Notes under the pieces: model-generated
Seen by the model: the letters and a program-made list of their open reading frames with translations, nothing else
Told to the model about the DNA's origin: nothing
Database searches by the model: none
Translations under genes and position numbers: made by a program
From: Limnanthes douglasii subsp. nivea
Taxonomy: Eukaryota > Streptophyta > Magnoliopsida > Brassicales > Limnanthaceae
NCBI GenBank assembly: GCA_036936605.1
Contig: JAUPFV010000005.1
Span: 236,732,091-236,796,090, forward strand
Reading direction: 5' to 3'
DNA length: 64,000 bases
Shown: positions 42,221 to 55,035 of the stretch, in pieces
Layout: the number at the start of each line of letters is the position of its first letter
How positions within the stretch are numbered: position 1 is the first letter of the stretch

Positions 42221-44001
42221 GGTAAAAAACACCAGTCGTCCTTCACGTTTGGCACTTGTAACAAGTTGGTCCCTTACCTTTGAGGTTGTAATAAAGGGGT
42301 CCCTATCGTTTTAGAAACCTGAATAAAACCATTCTTTTCAAGGTCAGCCCAATATTTGTTCCCATAATACTCTTTGACCAGCCACATTAGCGATCGACGT
42401 GGGATGCTGATGTGGCAGCTGTAAAAAAGTAAAAACAAGTTTTACTTTTACCTATTTCCAAACCTTAAACCCGACCCATTAAGTATTATAACCTGGTTAG
42501 CCCAAGAGACATCTCTTATCCAGCCCATCTGCTAACCCTAGATCCAACCCTGACCCAATAACCCAGCCCAACCCTAACTTTTAACCCGAAATCTAATCAC
42601 CCTTTTCACTCCAGAATCATTTTTACCAAAACCCGACCCAATTACATCTTCTTCCTAACAAAAGCTTTGAATCTCTTCAAATCAATTTTTATAGCGACAA
42701 CCAAACAACCATAAAGACGTTGAATCTCTTCAAATCTATTTTTCTACTCTTCATCGTAGCTAATGTTTTTTTCTTGATTCTAGTCGTTCTCTTCAAAACC
42801 AACAAAACAACCGTGAAACCCTAAAAATGTTTGGGTTGCCAATTTCAAAAGAAACCGTTCCTAGACGTCAATAAAAGGACTCTGATTTACCTACAAAGAA
42901 GACATCTTTCATCGAAATCATCAAACCCTAATTCTCAGAATCCACTGAAATCAACCGACATGGATAAGTCTTGGTTCAAGCTTGTGCATCCTCTTGGTTC
43001 GAATCTTTCTCTATCATTTTATTTTTTACCTATATCTTAAATTGAATTCTCAATATCGATTTCGTAATGATCATGTAAAATACTCAAGAAACGGTGGAGA
43101 TGGATTGAAGATTGCTTCCACGTTTCTCAGTTCTTCAAAGTTCCCCAAATCAACAATAGCATGCAAGAGAATCAACTCTACACAAAACAATATCCCTCTG
43201 TTTGAATTTTCTAACATCAATTGAGGAATCCGATTTCACCGAACTCTTTACCGGCAAAAAACCAAACAAAACCCTACTCCGATTAGATCCAAATAAGATC
43301 TGGAATCTTTCATGAAAGCGAAACAGTATTATAACCAACCCGAGCAAGTTCTGAAACATAGTTTTCTACTGCACGACGATTCTGGTATGGGGAAATCGAG
43401 TTTCGTTGCCGTTATGGCTAATTTTCTAGAGAACGATATCTACGACGTTGATCTATCGAAAATCTCAGATGATTCTGAGCTTAAACTGTTACTATTACAG
43501 ACGACGAGTAAACCAATAATCGTAATCGAGCTTCTCATTCTCTGTTCGAAGACTGCCACAATAATTTACTTGATGTTTGATTACGGGGTTATCGATTGGA
43601 GTGTTAAAATGGTAAGATTAAGTCAGTAATAAATTATGTTTCAATTGAACAAGGGTTTTGATTGAAGAAGGCCGGGTCAGGTTGATGGGCTGGAATAAAT
43701 AAGGCAAACCGGGTTATTAGGGTTAATTGAGCCGGATTTTGGTTTCAAATTAGGGCTAAAGGGGTTGGGTGAAAGTAAATGGTGTTTTAACTTTTTTTAC
43801 TGCTGCCACATCAGCGTCCCACGTGGATCGCTGATGTGGCTGGTCAAAGGGTATTACAGGAACAAATGTTGGGTTGGCCTCGAAAATGATGGTTTTATTC
43901 TGGTTTCTAAAACGATAGGGACCCCTTTATTACAGCCTCAAAGGTAAGGGACCAACTTGTTACAAGTGGCAAACGTGAAGGACGACGTGTGTTTTTTACC
44001 C
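42221..44001. mobile_element. Mutator-like element 1 (Pack-MULE) with captured gene pieces
   Basis: Terminal inverted repeats of about 217 bp: 42221-42437 (ggtaaaaaacacc...) and 43784-44001 (...ggtgtgttttttaccc on the reverse strand), roughly 85-90% similar by eye, with a looser inverted similarity in the 'aaccc/gggtt' rich flanks further in. A 9-10 bp target duplication and long inverted repeats fit Mutator-like elements. No transposase inside; it instead holds AAA-ATPase gene fragments, so it is a non-autonomous gene-carrying element of 1,781 bp. Confidence 0.85.
43040..43629 (+). pseudogene. Captured AAA-ATPase (ASD/BCS1-like, At2g46620-type) fragment
   Basis: Two pieces of one gene. About 43210-43310 reads LTSIEESDFTELFTGKKPNK, then TLLRLDPNK, resembling the N-terminal AAA-ATPase-associated region. 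43312-43629 reads MKAKQYYNQPEQVLKHSFLL ... GMGKSSFVAVMANFLENDIY ... ISDDSELKLLLLQTTSKPII, the core around the Walker A motif of plant ASD-type AAA-ATPases. Walker A is altered (DDSGMGKSS where GPSGTGKSS is usual) and Walker B is lost (VIELLILC where VIEDLD is usual). The stretch between the pieces in the parent gene is missing. Not expected to encode an active ATPase; the parent is not in this window. Confidence 0.8.
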
Positions 44002-44514
44002 TCATTATTGAGAAAACCAACATGGAAAAAAAAGATCAGAAAAACAAAATCAACCAACCCAATTAATCCACAATAAAAGCTATATAAAAAAATATGAATA
44101 CTCTAACTGCAACAATGAATTAGAAACTAACAGAAAACAAAGGATTGGTGAATACCTATAAAGCTTCATTATCTAAGCATCGTTGCTGAAGGCTGCATCA
44201 GCCTCCTTCAGCTTTTAAGGACCAATTTCCACTGTGCTGCAGAAGTAAAGGATTTGTTAATTTGTGTTTGAGAGAACAAGTAGCAAAATCATGAGATAGT
44301 GATTATATCGGATAGAACTTACCAACAGGATCACCCGCCCCTTGCTACACCTGAATTTGCGGTCGCGATTGCCAAAATCAATCAACTCCGCCTACGAAAA
44401 CATACACAAACACATCTCTTGATCCGAATCCCAATCCAGACTAAGGATCAATGACGTAAATATATGTAGAAAAGAGTCGGCCGTTCCTATTTCTACGCAT
44501 AGAAGATCTAGACG
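44002..44514. other. Intergenic, no gene
   Basis: Nothing recognised beyond the right target duplication at 44002-44011. Confidence 0.5.
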
Positions 44515-44566
44515 GCGGACAGAGAGAGGGACATAGAGAGGGAGAGGGAGAGGGAGAAGGAGAGAT
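44515..44566. repeat. (GA)n/(GGGAGA)n purine tract
   Basis: acagagagagggacatagag... about 50 bp, a low-complexity purine run. Confidence 0.9.
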
Positions 44567-44694
44567 GGGGATTAGGTTATTTTTGGTGACTTATCTCTGA
44601 TTCCTGGTAGTGGCGCACGCAATTGCGCAAAATTAGACCGCATCACGCAAAAACAATAAAAACAATATGCACAATTTAACCCAAAATTGCACAC

Positions 44695-45030
44695 TAATTG
44701 CGCAATTTACGTCGATTAACCAAACCGTTAAAATTGTCGGTTCGAACCGGACCGAACCGATAAGAGTTCGGTTTTGTGAATCGGAACCAAACCAAAACAG
44801 ATAAAAACCAGTTCTGTTCTATCGGTTTATCGGTTCAATTGTTTTACTGGTTTTACTATTTCTGTTCCTTATTGGTCTCGATTTTTAAAATAGAACCGCG
44901 AACCAAACCGTTAAGGTTTGGTTTGGTTTGGTTTTTTATCTGATTTTTACCGGTTTGGTCTGGTTTTCAGCCCGGTCCTTACCGATTCAGTTCCGGTCCG
45001 ATTCTCAATTCGTGGGAACCCTTAACAACC
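44695..45030. repeat. Low-complexity CCGGTT/GGTTCGG region, probable decayed hAT element
   Basis: Dense 'aaccg/cggtt' words on both strands, ending 'gggaacccttaacaaccctatt' at 45013-45034. hAT elements in plants often end in such sequence, but no left terminus or 8-bp duplication was found. Confidence 0.5.
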
Positions 45031-45034
45031 CTAT

Positions 45035-48000
45035 TCAGAAGTTTCGACTAAAATTAAAAATAAAAATTAATATTAAAATATGAAATAGTACTGTTTATAC
45101 TCGACGCTGAATTAAGGTTAAAAAGGCTTATAGGATTTGGTACCTTTAACTTAAATCATATTAAGAAAGAAACCCAAAGTATCTTATATAGTCTATATTT
45201 CTTTCTGGACACAAAAACTTTGTTTTTATACCAGCTTAATTATACATTATATACTCTGCATCTGATCAAATTTGTAAGCAGTTCTAATAATCAACGAAAT
45301 CAAAGTAATAATAGTAATAATTAATTATTTTGATGCGTATTTATAATGGAAAACAAATATGGTAGATTCGGACCATTTCAGCGTCCATGGTTGGGTGTTT
45401 GAAACCACTGTTGGGTGTTTGAATTTTAGTCATAATTATGTGATATAAATTTATTATCGTGAAAATTAAAAATCGAGTGGTTCGTAAAGTTCGGGCATTA
45501 ATATATTATTTTATTTTATTTTATCTTTTCTAGTCTATTCTTCTTTTACTTTTACACAAATGGGTTTGTGGGATCCATAATTATCTCATCTGATGGTAGA
45601 TGGGCATTAAAAGCTGAATTGACTGAGAAAATCTGAGCAGAAGGATTATCACTAAAATTTTCAATCTTAATTATTATATTTCATAAGAAGTGAAAATGTA
45701 AATTGTGATTATATGTTTAATAAATATTATAGTATCATTATGTCTTTTAAACTTTATATGTCACATAAATTATGATATATGCTCCATCATCAATGCAAAA
45801 TTAGTACAATCTGCGGCGATAAAAATGTTGCAAGATAATGTTATGATATTTATTTTGCTCCACAAGAGTAGTAATTAATCGGTAACCTCAACTTAATAAA
45901 TGATATGGTATCAAAACAACGTCATCCTAATTTATTGAGCATGTGCAATTAATAGAATAAATTATGCTCGTCTTCAAATGCACGGTCTGTATCAGGAAGG
46001 TCTTATGATAGATCATGCGATGTCATATATTGACATCTATATCCAACAAGTTGGATATCTTTATTTATACAAAAAAAGATGTTACGAGAGAATTGGCTTC
46101 AATAGTATACCATAAGGTATTAATCATTAATATATGTTGGCGAATTAAACAAAGGTGCATATTATTCTCCCATGAGAAAGTTGAGGCAATGCTCACTACA
46201 GTCGAATAATTAAGCCAAATTTACAACATCATGAAAGCAATATACCTTGTCTAGACTACGCATCTAATCCTCTTCGAAAATAAAAATAAATATTGGAGGA
46301 TGTATGTGGACTTGAGTGGCCTCAATTGAGCATTCCTAAAGGATCTATATTCGGTTTCCAGAATTGACTAACTGGTTGATGCCAATTTTGGAAAAAAAAA
46401 TGTTATAATTAATATATAAAGCTACAACAAAATAATCGTACATACGGAAGATAATTAGCATACAAACTTTGTGAACGATGAAACTCTTCACTGTTATATG
46501 GAATGCCCATCATTCTAGAAAATATAGATGCAGTATATTAATGTATGGTAAGTGACACATTCTTCAACCAAATATGATGAAACGTTCAGGAGTAAATCAA
46601 TGATATGATATTTTATTGGTTGTGAAAAATATTATCACCTTACATATCTTGAAGAGAACTCCAAAAACCTTCAAAAATCAATCTCAAACACAATCATGAT
46701 AAACGTACATTCAGAGTCCGCTCCGAGAAAAGTTTTGGCTACTTGTTCAGCGAAAAAGAGATCGAGGCAGACCCAACGTAACTAGAAATAACGGCGGTAA
46801 TAAAGCCACTGTAATGTTAAAGGTATACGAATCCTCACTAGCAACCGGTTCATCTCCCAATCCTCTAACAAGTGAACCTTATTTTTTAAAGTATTCAAAT
46901 GTGTTTGTAGTTTAATCTCACACATGATTACAATGAGGCATTCTAAAAAATCAAAAAACATTTAGTTTCCCCCAAATTCCTTATGCGACCGAACCTATGT
47001 GATATTTTTTACTTATATTTTGTAAATTTAATGTAATCTTATTATGTGTGCTTTTATTATTTATGTTAAACAAATTTTAAAAGGATAATGGCTTATGAAC
47101 CATATCAACAAATTTGGTTAGGTGACCTTAGCATCCAAGAACCGTACTTGACTCCTGAATCATGATACCAACTATGTCACATGACAAATATATGTGACAT
47201 CTATTGTAAAATTTAGCTATCATTCTTAAGCACTCAACATATTATGTGACCACATGCCAAGGCATCTATTGTGTACATTGATTATCATATTTAAACCATG
47301 AAAATGTTTCACGAAGTTCGAGCATCAATTGCTCCTTGATGAGACTGAATGTCTAATCATCGCACATACCACGTCCGCGTACATATATTGTATCAAATAG
47401 ATCCTATCCTTGACGTATAATTGCATTGTGTGCTTTTTTACCCATGTGCCCAACTGTGTTGTACTATGAATAAGTATGATTATTAAACATGTTGCATGAC
47501 GAATGATTCCAAACAACCTGAGCACGATATTCGCACCTGGTTTTCTAGATGGGCATAAGCCTCTACATATTGGACTAATCACCCTATAAGAAATGTGTTA
47601 TTACTTGTGGTTGTATGAAAACGCATAAAAACATAAACACAACAAATCATTTTGTATCAGGGGTATACCTACAACATTCGCAACATGTATACGTATGCGG
47701 TTGGGGAGGCTAGCCCAGTTATCGGGCGACGCTTAACGTAAAATTCTTGCTACAATTGGTGATTCAAAATTCTTCTTACGTTTAACGAGCAAAAAGTTTA
47801 TTTACAATAAACGAGCATAAATCATTTATTTTATTACATCGAACAAATTATTAATGGTAAAACTAATAGCAAACATCACTAATTGAACATGTTTGAGTTG
47901 GCATGCACATATATACATCAAACACACAGTTGTTGGTGAGATTAATAACAAACATTACTTATGAAAGAGTTTTGTGTTGATCTTATTACTGGCCTAAAAA

Positions 48001-51000
48001 TAACTTATTTAAAAAAATGGTACAAACAACATGAAATAAGAAAACTAAGAGAAATTTGTAAAAACAAACAAGCCTCGACACAAAATATACAACAATGACA
48101 CACATCCAAAAAAATGTCACCCTCAAAAAATACATACAAGATAAAAGCATACAAAATTCCCAACAAATTTACCTTACATAAGAGGACTTCAATACCAATT
48201 AATTCATATAGCACATAGTATTTTACATCATATTTTATGATATATCATTAAATATCATATTTTTAGAAGGGGTGCAGTCTCCCTTGCCCCAGCTCTGTTA
48301 GACGTTGCCTTATCCTTGAGATTTTCTCCTCTTCATGATATCGATTTATAATTTGGAAGAAGATTACCCTCAGATTCTATGGGTGTAAATAATCAATATG
48401 ATTGATCGTTTCTCTAATAGGACCACACTTAAAAACCTTATATGTCAAGAGAAGAAAGATTCTCATGGATTTTTGTAATGAAATAAGTCTCCGCCTATTT
48501 TAAATGATATTACGTTGTACCTATAGTTTTTTTGTCGTCTTCAGGAGTTCTTCAACTCGAACTAGCTTACCTTGCAAGCTAATAACCAAGATATATGTCT
48601 TCTTTATTGTTCTAGCTTCCATGGACTACCATTGCTTTACTAAATATTCAAGTTTTTGTGATTATTATTTCCATTGGCCAAAGAATTCCCAAATTTGGGT
48701 CTCTCTAAACCTCACCTTTCGTTGGTCTTTCATGTACGTCCTTATTCATGCATAATAATGACCTCAAATTTGCTATATTCCTTCCTACCAACTTACGGGA
48801 CTTCATTAGAAAATTGAAAGCATTTAAAGTATTATGCATACACATGCAAAGTAACAAATTTTAACGCAATGACATAAACAAATTGATGAACATCATTATG
48901 TGTACAACTCATCTTGAGTCCTAATTCAACATGTCAAATGACAAGATTTATCATGAGAAAACTATACCCAATGAGATGGTTCGTAAATGTCCCATCACCC
49001 GGGAAATAATTCCCCCTATCTTGGTTTGGGTTTTACCCCTCATGTGCCAAACCGCTCAACAACATCCCTTGTGACCTTTTATGGTCATTTGTTTTATGAG
49101 GAGAGAGTGGGTACTTCCAAGTTAATCACAATGTCATCATGTTTTACTGATTTGTGACTCTTCTCGATGGGTCACTACTAAACCTATCTAACTTCATCAG
49201 TTGATGGTTCATCCCTAGTTGTTTACATAATAATAAGATTTTACCAAAATTCGTGCTAGAATTTTGTTTAATCAATAACACAGCCGAGACATTTCCTCTT
49301 AATTTGGCCACGAGTATTTTTGCGCCATATTACTTTCTTGTGTAACAACCCCCTTTGTTGGGGTGACTCACTTTGCACATGCAAGTTTCAAGTTATCTAC
49401 AAACTGTGATAAGCTTGAAGTCTCATCCATCATTATAGTAATTGTTGGGGACTTTGAGTTATACTCATCATCTGCCGTGGTTCAAAAATCGAGTGCATAG
49501 AAAACATTTGCACATAAAAACATCTAGTATGGCCTATCCCAAAAATAAAAAATTTCCATTATATTGTAATTACGTGAAAAAATTTCACGTAAAATTTCAT
49601 TTACGTGAAAAAATAAAAAATTGTAATTACGTGAAAATGGATAGAAAGAACATAAGAAAGTTATTACCACAACTCAATGTGATTATTATTAAAACTCTGC
49701 CATGGTAAAAAGGAACTCCGGATGATATTTTTCCATTATCAAGGTTATTAACAACCTCTAACTATGTGGTTTTAGTTGACTGAGACATAGGCTTGAAATT
49801 CAAAAGATTCAAGAAACACCATATGCATGGTCAACTACACCCCTAACTCAAAAAATATTATAAAACATTATATAATCTTCAATAGAATCTGCAGGTGTTC
49901 CATCATCCCTCATAACCTTAATATTATACAGTTTTTAAATAACTATATTACCATGTTATGCATGTGTTGTAAAGGTATATCTGGAACTAATGCATGCAGT
50001 TGAAGTTAATTTATAGGTCGGGATCCTTGCGTCACTAATATAGTAGATTTCAGAAATATAACACGTAGATCATCAGCTACAATTGCAAGATATACTTCTA
50101 AATTTTTCTCCTCCAACATGGACTCCAATGCCCGAGATATACGTTGAGCCTTCTAAAATGAAAAACTTTCTAATTCTAAAGCAGCAACTTGGTGACTGGT
50201 CATTTTTTTTTCAGAGAGTAAAAACATAGATGTTTAGTGCTCTAATGAACAAAAAACAATTAATGAAAATATGAAATAACTAAAGAAACATAAGAGATAC
50301 CTAGAGTTACATTTTATATTGGACAAAAAAAAAATCTCAATCGTCCGCATACGCTACGGTGAGACACTCAAGAGGTAATGATCCATACGGAATATGTGCC
50401 TTGTATTTTTGTGACAACACTGTCAATTGCAGTTTTTTCTTCTAGATTTCCAAAAATTAATCATTACACTCGTGCCCTTTCAAAATCATGACTAAATATC
50501 AAAATATTTTCCATCAGGACCTCAATTCCGTCATGAACTTCAGCGTATAGTTTTTGGCAATCTCCTAATATATTGGCTTGGTTTTCTTGTACTTATCAAC
50601 TTATAATATTTACTTTTGGTACTATTATTATCTTTAACTTGAAGTCTTTTCAATTCAGAGTAGTGTATCAGAGATCTTAGCAACCCATTATCTATTTATG
50701 TACCATTTTATCTTTTAAAAAATTGACATTTTCTCTTTAAGAGATATTTTGGTCAAAAAATGATTTTAACAAGGTAGAAACAAGACTAGCACGAACCAAT
50801 ATCTCTAGAGGCATAATAATACGAATATATAAAATGTATCCCATTAGAGAGAAAAATCCGCACACCGTGTAAAAACCGTTAAAGTCAAAGACTCTCTAGG
50901 TTCATCTATTAGCTCAAAAAAATCAAAAATAAAGAATAACTTCTCAGCCAAAACCATGGGGGCTCGGCCAACTGAAAAGTATGAGGCATACGCATTCCTT

Positions 51001-51360
51001 TAGACTTACTTCTCATACACTCGGGCTCGAAAACCTTAAATCAAGTAAAATGGTAGTATGACTACACTCGATTTATTATTAATCATCTCTCATTTCATTC
51101 GTAAATATTGGAGGTACCGATACAACTAGATTTGTACCATGTCCAAAATAAAGATATTACTAAGTTGTATATATAATCTGCCCATATCGTAGCGTTATAG
51201 TGGGCTCAGGTAAATAGTATATAACATTACCAAACCTTATACTATAAAGGGTTTAAAAAATATATTAATAAGAAAGCAACTTATTAATGCAACCTAACTT
51301 GTAAAATAATGGCAACTTACGGCCATGAATCTGAATCTGATGGGGGAAACAGAAGAAGAA
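45035..51360. other. Long AT-rich intergenic stretch, no confident gene
   Basis: Only short ORFs. The 85-codon minus-strand ORF 47325-47582 (CPSRKPGANIVLRLFGIIRH, QLGTWVKKHTMQLYV) faintly resembles plant mobile domain-type transposon proteins, but I would not assign it. 49555-49640 contains four copies of 'acgtgaaa/tttcacgt' in both orientations, a small hairpin-like cluster. Confidence 0.4.
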
Positions 51361-51370
51361 GCAACGATAG

Positions 51371-51449
51371 ATGAAACCCTAATTCAAGGGTAACATGATG
51401 AAACCCTAATCTAAGGGTAACATGATGAAACCCTAATCTAAGGGTAACA
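51371..51449 (+). repeat. 27-bp tandem repeat x3 with a telomere-like AAACCCTAA core
   Basis: atgaaaccctaatctaagggtaacatg at 51371, 51398 and 51425, each with an 'accctaatctaagggt' inverted repeat. The AAACCCTAA word equals the plant telomere repeat, but only once per unit. Confidence 0.9.
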
Positions 51450-52620
51450 AAGATTGAAATTTTCAGAGATAAAAAATATATTATTCCAAAAACTTAAAAT
51501 AACTCAAGGCATACGAGGCTTTATATAATAGCTTCTCAAAACCCTAGATTATCATACAAGGAAATAAAATAAATATTTTAAAATAAAATAAAATAAAATC
51601 AAATAAAATCTTAATATAATTAGATTTGATTTAAATACACAAGATATTTGAATAAAATAAAATAAAATTAAAAAGGATTTTGTTTAGACTTTTTGGGCTA
51701 CATCATCCTCTCCTAGTTGACAAGAATTGGTTCTCGAATTCACAGCACCATCACCATTAAAAACCTAAATTATTTATTTTATTTTATTCAAAACTAGGTT
51801 TTTGAGACGATCACTTTTATACTCACTATATAATATTTTGATCGTACTCTTATTATTCATCTCATATATTGTCTCTTGTTCTTCTCTTTATCTTAATTTA
51901 TCTCAATGTCAATATATATTCATGTACTAGCTAAAGATATTAGTTATTATTATTCAAAACCTATCTCATCAGGCCATACATAATCCGAAAACATCATTAT
52001 AATTCACAAACATTGGACTCGCCTACTAAAGATTGGTTAACAAAAATATCAGCTATTATATTGTAGCTTGAGGCATACATAGATGACTTGTTAGTAAAAA
52101 AAGATTGTGATGAAGACAATCTCTCTGTTCTTGTTGAGATATTTGGGTACTTGTGATCCACCAATTTGAAACTAAACACGGTGATGCACCTATAAGCGGA
52201 GCTAGGTGGATTCTTGTGGGTGTCTAGGAACCACTCTTTTATGTAAATAATATTTTTGTATTAAAGATTAATAATATATTTTAGTATAGTGGAAATAATT
52301 AAAGATTAGGAACCCACTATTTTATATATATAATATATTCATTATTAAAGAATAATAAATAGATTTTAGTCTACGATTACTTGCACATATTAAGGAAAGT
52401 AATTATTACTTCTATTTTGTATGATGAAAAAATTTGATTGATCTAATATGGTAAAAGCTATATTTGTTCATAAGAAAAAAATAACAAATGAATTTAATTG
52501 GCAATAAATACTTAACGTTATTTAATATGCTATTGGTAGTAGTAAACCAAGCTTAATTTAGAATTGATTTTTTCTTAAAATATTATTTACTAAAAAGGGA
52601 AATATTAATATAAATGAATC
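51450..52620. other. AT-rich intergenic sequence, no gene
   Basis: Includes a (TAAAA)n-like stretch at about 51565-51670. No recognisable ORF. Confidence 0.5.
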
Positions 52621-52632
52621 TATTGATTTAAA

Positions 52633-52634
52633 AT

Positions 52635-52677
<43 letters not shown>
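52633..52677. repeat. (AT)n microsatellite
   Basis: About 20 AT units, with more AT-rich satellite-like sequence to about 52760. Confidence 0.95.
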
Positions 52678-52680
<3 letters not shown>

Positions 52681-53087
52681 TATATCATATAATATCATAT
52701 ATAAATATAATATCATATATATTATTTATTTACGAATATATATAATATAAATAGTTTGATTGATTCGGAAGATAATAATATAAATTTATATATAAATTCT
52801 ATAATGTTAATAAGTAATAACTAAGATAGTTATTATTATTTTTTAACTTTTTCAGTTCACTTTCAAGGTCCAATCTTAGAGTTACGATCTTTGACCTTTG
52901 ACCTTTGACTTTGAAACCGAATAATTTTAAAATTAATAAGAGGTAAGTTTATCAAAATAAATTATGTAATTATTGCAGGAGACGGGGTATAATATACGAG
53001 AAGATTAAATATAATGACATATTATTACATAAAGTGAATAAAATAATATTTAAATATAGGAAACTGAAATTATTACTGGAAACTAAC

Positions 53088-53091
<4 letters not shown>

Positions 53092-53158
<67 letters not shown>
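53092..53158. repeat. (AT)n microsatellite, long
   Basis: About 33 uninterrupted units. Two further AT tracts follow at 53236-53264 and 53299-53313, each preceded by 'aaaaaaagttgtatg', i.e. a small duplication of about 65 bp. Confidence 0.95.
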
Positions 53159-53159
<1 letters not shown>

Positions 53160-53230
53160 CCCAACTTCAAAAATCAATATATCACTTTGCAAATTCTTCT
53201 TTTTTTATGAAAATTAAAAAAAAAGTTGTA

Positions 53231-53266
<36 letters not shown>

Positions 53267-53319
53267 CTATCAAAATTAAAAAAAAAAAGTTGTATGATAT
53301 ATATATATATATATGCTTT

Positions 53320-54330
53320 TGAGCTATTATAAACACAATTTCAGAATTGAATATATAATATAAATAATGTTATTCGATTGGCACTATGTATCCTAGATTG
53401 TTTAATAACCAAGATGTTCAGGACACCATAGTGTTTTGATCCTGGCTACGCCAAGATATTGAATGAGTGATAAGGATATTGAATTTTGAAACAATCAGAT
53501 CATGATAAGTACACTGGTCGTTTTATGTTTTGTTCTTTTAACAAATGATTTTGGTTTGTGACATAAAAATAAGCCTGAGAAATAAGCGTGAAGCATCTGG
53601 AAAAAATAAATGCTCAATGGGTTTGTTTATGGGCAAAAAAAAGAACCTTACTTTATTGACCGAGCACACAATCTTGTCATCAGCTTGGTTAAGAGAACCA
53701 ATCGGTTTTCGAATAGTTTTCGAACTGAGCACTCAACCTCATGTTGATCTAAGTCGAGCTCGTGCGATACCTTATTTTGAAAGAAGATGACTCAATCTCA
53801 CCTTATTTTGAAAGAAGATGATCTTGGATTAGATGAAAACGACTCAAGTAATTTTTTAGTTTAACAATCCTATAAGAAGACCTCAATTTTAAAAAGGAAA
53901 ACTTAAGTCATGGCTTTGGTAACCAATCCTATAAGAAGACTTTTGTTTGGTTAAAAAAATGTCGATTTGAAGAAATATGATTCAAATCCTTTGTTGGTTT
54001 AACCAACTCCAAAAAAAAATTAATTTTCAAAAAAAGCCTCGATTTACAGGAAAAAAAACCTCAGTTAAAAAGATCTCGGATAGTAAACAAACATCGATTT
54101 ACCAAAATATTCTCGTGAACTTGGTTTCCAACCGTAGATTTTGACTTGAAAAGTAACTTGGATTTATAAACGGATTCGGTTTTAGAAAAATATTAATTAA
54201 AAAAAAGTTATATTTATAAATAAATTTCAGCTTGTAAAAATATTTTCATTTAAAGGACGAACCTTTCTCCATTTCATTATTAAAACGGATCGGACTTCGT
54301 TTTAATATAAATAGTTTTACATAACTTTTA
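53320..54330. other. Intergenic, no gene
   Basis: An 81-codon ORF at 53545-53790 has no recognised domain. 'ccttattttgaaagaagatga' and 'cctataagaagac' are each present twice. Confidence 0.45.
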
Positions 54331-54332
54331 TT

Positions 54333-54522
54333 AATTTTTTGAAACGGCATCCATGACTAAATGTTATAAAAATTAAATGTTATAAAAATAATGACCCGAG
54401 TGATAGAATCTTTATACTAATTATAATAATTTTTTGAAACGGCATCCATGACTAAATGTTATAAAAATTAAATGTTATAAAAATAATGACCCGAGTGATA
54501 GAATCTTTATACTAATTATAAA
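54333..54522 (+). repeat. 95-bp perfect or near-perfect tandem duplication
   Basis: Copies start at 54333 and 54428 (aattttttgaaacggcatcc...), apparently identical throughout, so recent. Confidence 0.95.
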
Positions 54523-54597
54523 AACCCTAAAGAAATCAAATGAAAAACAGTTATTGATAAACAAAATAAATATATCTTTATATATCATTTAATTTAA

Positions 54598-54606
54598 TAA
54601 AGTTTC
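54598..54606. repeat. 9-bp target site duplication of Mutator-like element 2, left
   Basis: taaagtttc, repeated perfectly at 57014-57022. Confidence 0.95.
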
Positions 54607-55035
54607 GGCTAAAAACCCTGGTTAGTCACCGGTGTTTGACACCTGTTGCATTCCTGCCACTAAGCTTCATTCGTCCCCAAAACTAGTCATCGGTCTCCAA
54701 AAACATTGCATTTTTGCCATTAACGCGTGGAAATTAACTAGGAGCTGACACGTGGCAGGCCAAAATACTCATTTTTTTTCCCACATACGGTCCTCTTTAC
54801 TTTTCTTCCAACAACACCCTTCTTAGTCAATTTACCTTATTTACTTAAATTTTTTATCTTTTACCCATTGATTTCACCTGACCTTAGATTTATCCACCCA
54901 TTTAACTATTTACCCGACCCATTTTACCTATATAACAAAACGACACCCACTTCAATGACACCGACTTAACTCTCCATTTCCATTTTCATAAGCAAAACAG
55001 AGAAAACGATAATGTCTTCTTCTCTCTAAACAAAT

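Noticed and set aside
44695..45034. Complete hAT element
   Set aside because: The right end looks hAT-like, but I could not find the left terminus or an 8-bp duplication, so only a low-confidence repeat is reported.
47325..47582. 85-codon ORF as a plant mobile domain protein
   Set aside because: Only a vague likeness by eye, with no extended similarity on either side.
53545..53790. 81-codon ORF as a host gene
   Set aside because: No recognisable domain, no introns or neighbours, and its 3' end is part of a local duplication.
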